Below, in pieces: positions 62,957 to 64,000 of a stretch of DNA of 64,000 nt (positions are counted from its first letter, which is position 1; each line of letters opens with the position of its first letter). The notes below the pieces were generated by a model. It was not told the origin of the DNA, ran no database searches, and saw only the letters and a program-made list of their open reading frames with translations. The stretch covers positions 310,001 through 374,000 of the forward strand of contig OX620685.1 in the NCBI GenBank assembly GCA_951635545.1, given 5' to 3'. The position numbers and the translations under genes are program-made. Origin of the DNA: CAG-873 sp910578365 (lineage in GTDB: Bacteria; Bacteroidota; Bacteroidia; Bacteroidales; Muribaculaceae).

Positions 62957-64000
62957 TGTGGCGTCCTGAAAAATATTGACGGGTCAGAGGGTTTGAGATT
63001 ATGAATGAATGTTAAACAGTCCGAAGACTGTGGAGACATGCAGGTATGAGCCTGAGATCCCCGAGGTTGGGGTAAAATCCTCCGGGGCTCGATGCCCCGG
63101 GGATTTTTGAGACTTGCAGTGCAATCACCGTCAGTCCCGTCGGTTGGGGTATGCAAAAGTACTGAAAAATCTTGACTCATGCAGATTTCAGGTAATATTT
63201 TTTCCAGAGCTTACGTCCGGGTACCGCTCCGCGATGCACTTCATCGGGAGTCAGCATGCCGAGACTGAGGTGCGGTCGGCGGGTATGGTAAGTGTTGATT
63301 ACATCCTCCAGCACCTGCCGTATGTTGTCCTTCCTTACGTCCATATGCTTCAGAAACTCCTCTTTAAGTATGCCGTTTACCCTTTCGGCAATTCCGTTGT
63401 TACGTGGGTCGTGCCCTTCCGTCATGCTGATTCGGGCGTGGCGTCTACGAAGCATTTCCACGTAGGGTTTGGCACAATACTGAAGTCCCTTGTCCGAGTG
63501 GTGTATGGGATGCTGACCTCTCCTGCATTGCCTGAAAGCCATCTTCAATGCCGTCATGGCGTTCTCATGCCGCATGTTATCGGCAATCTCCCATCCCACT
63601 ATTTTCTTCGAATAGGCATCCGTAATCAGAAACAGATAGTAAAATGTATTCTGATCAGGAAGCCATATATATGTTATGTCGCTTACCCACAACTGGTTTA
63701 TGTCATCAGGCGCGAAGTCTTTCCGTAGATCCGGATAGACCTTCATTCCGTGATCGGAGAAGGTTGTCCTTGTCCTGCGGACTCGGGGACGTATCAGAAG
63801 ATTATGCCTGTTCATGATATCGAACAGGCGGTCACGGCCTATGTCGAGACAGAACTCCTTACGTAACCTGTCCTTCATCTTTCTGACTCCGAGTGCCGGA
63901 AGATCCTCTCGTATCGAGCGAACGCATTCCAGGATGCGGTCTTCGTCAATGGCATCCTTGAACGACCTTTTGAAAAAGGCATACCACGCTTGTTTAGTCA
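62957..64000 (-). mobile_element. IS3-family element, copy 3 (runs off window)
   Basis: It starts with TGTGGCGTCCTGAAAAATAT, the same outer end as the other copies, and is identical to copy 2 as far as it goes. The left end with orfA lies beyond the window. Its structured 3' end lies at about 63010-63161. Confidence 0.93.
63177..64000 (-). CDS. IS3 OrfB, copy 3 (N-terminus beyond window)
   Basis: The visible 274 residues match OrfB of the other copies, from the natural C-terminus (RKLWKKYYLKSA) through the DDE residues to the HTH_21 region. The first 20 or so residues and orfA lie past position 64000. No defect is seen. Confidence 0.93.
   Translation of the reverse strand, partial: TKQAWYAFFKRSFKDAIDEDRILECVRSIREDLPALGVRKMKDRLRKEFCLDIGRDRLFDIMNRHNLLIRPRVRRTRTTFSDHGMKVYPDLRKDFAPDDINQLWVSDITYIWLPDQNTFYYLFLITDAYSKKIVGWEIADNMRHENAMTALKMAFRQCRRGQHPIHHSDKGLQYCAKPYVEMLRRRHARISMTEGHDPRNNGIAERVNGILKEEFLKHMDVRKDNIRQVLEDVINTYHTRRPHLSLGMLTPDEVHRGAVPGRKLWKKYYLKSA

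Overview
The window looks like a Bacteroidales chromosome, most likely a Muribaculaceae-type gut bacterium. This is inferred from recurrent TAnnTTTG -7 boxes, a T9SS-type sorting domain, DUF1896 and DUF4099 proteins, Bacteroidetes-type tyrosine integrases and SusC-like barrels. No 16S gene is present to confirm it. A GC-rich core (about 1-5300, 13700-36000) alternates with mobile or AT-richer accessory DNA.

Core 1 (1-5300, minus strand) reads response regulator, sensor kinase, PiT phosphate permease with a PhoU-like tail, then a DUF2130 protein: a probable phosphate-sensing and uptake unit. At 5372-13360 lies a mobile pile-up: an IS110-family element with a strongly structured non-coding segment, an IS5-type remnant, an intact IS21 element (istA-istB) that cut a small helix-turn-helix gene, and the end of an integrative element (three HTH accessory proteins, a RhuM-like protein, a tyrosine integrase).

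Core 2 (13704-35848) carries a GH20 hexosaminidase, an EamA permease, parA-parB-DUF5683-mltD, a coupled OPT importer/prolyl oligopeptidase/lipoprotein set, an MBL-fold hydrolase, a fluoride exporter gene split by an IS982-family element, a second IS110 copy, two secreted proteins, a Kup potassium transporter and a MetE-like protein.

A tRNA-Ser(CGA) at 36001 marks the probable attachment site of a second integrative element. It starts with an array of TGTTAGG motifs and a tyrosine integrase, then two HTH proteins, a DUF4099/DUF3945 protein, DUF1896 and a 2002-residue methylase/MutS-I-like/helicase protein. From 46900 onward the DNA is AT-rich. An IS982 copy is itself interrupted by an IS3-family element, and a membrane-tethered TPR/LuxR-type regulator is split by a second IS3 copy. 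A broken peptide-exporter locus follows: an ABC transporter 3' fragment, a SusC-like barrel, a Gly-rich lipoprotein, a 67-residue HlyD-N-terminus-like peptide and two small barrels. The window ends with an IS630 element, a degenerate NtrC-like regulator, a multi-hairpin intergenic region and a third IS3 copy running off the edge.

The best leads are non-coding: the IS110 structured segment (bridge-RNA candidate), the hairpin-rich 3' end carried by all three IS3 copies, the hairpin series after the degenerate NtrC-like gene, and the self-complementary leader in front of the DUF1896/helicase pair.
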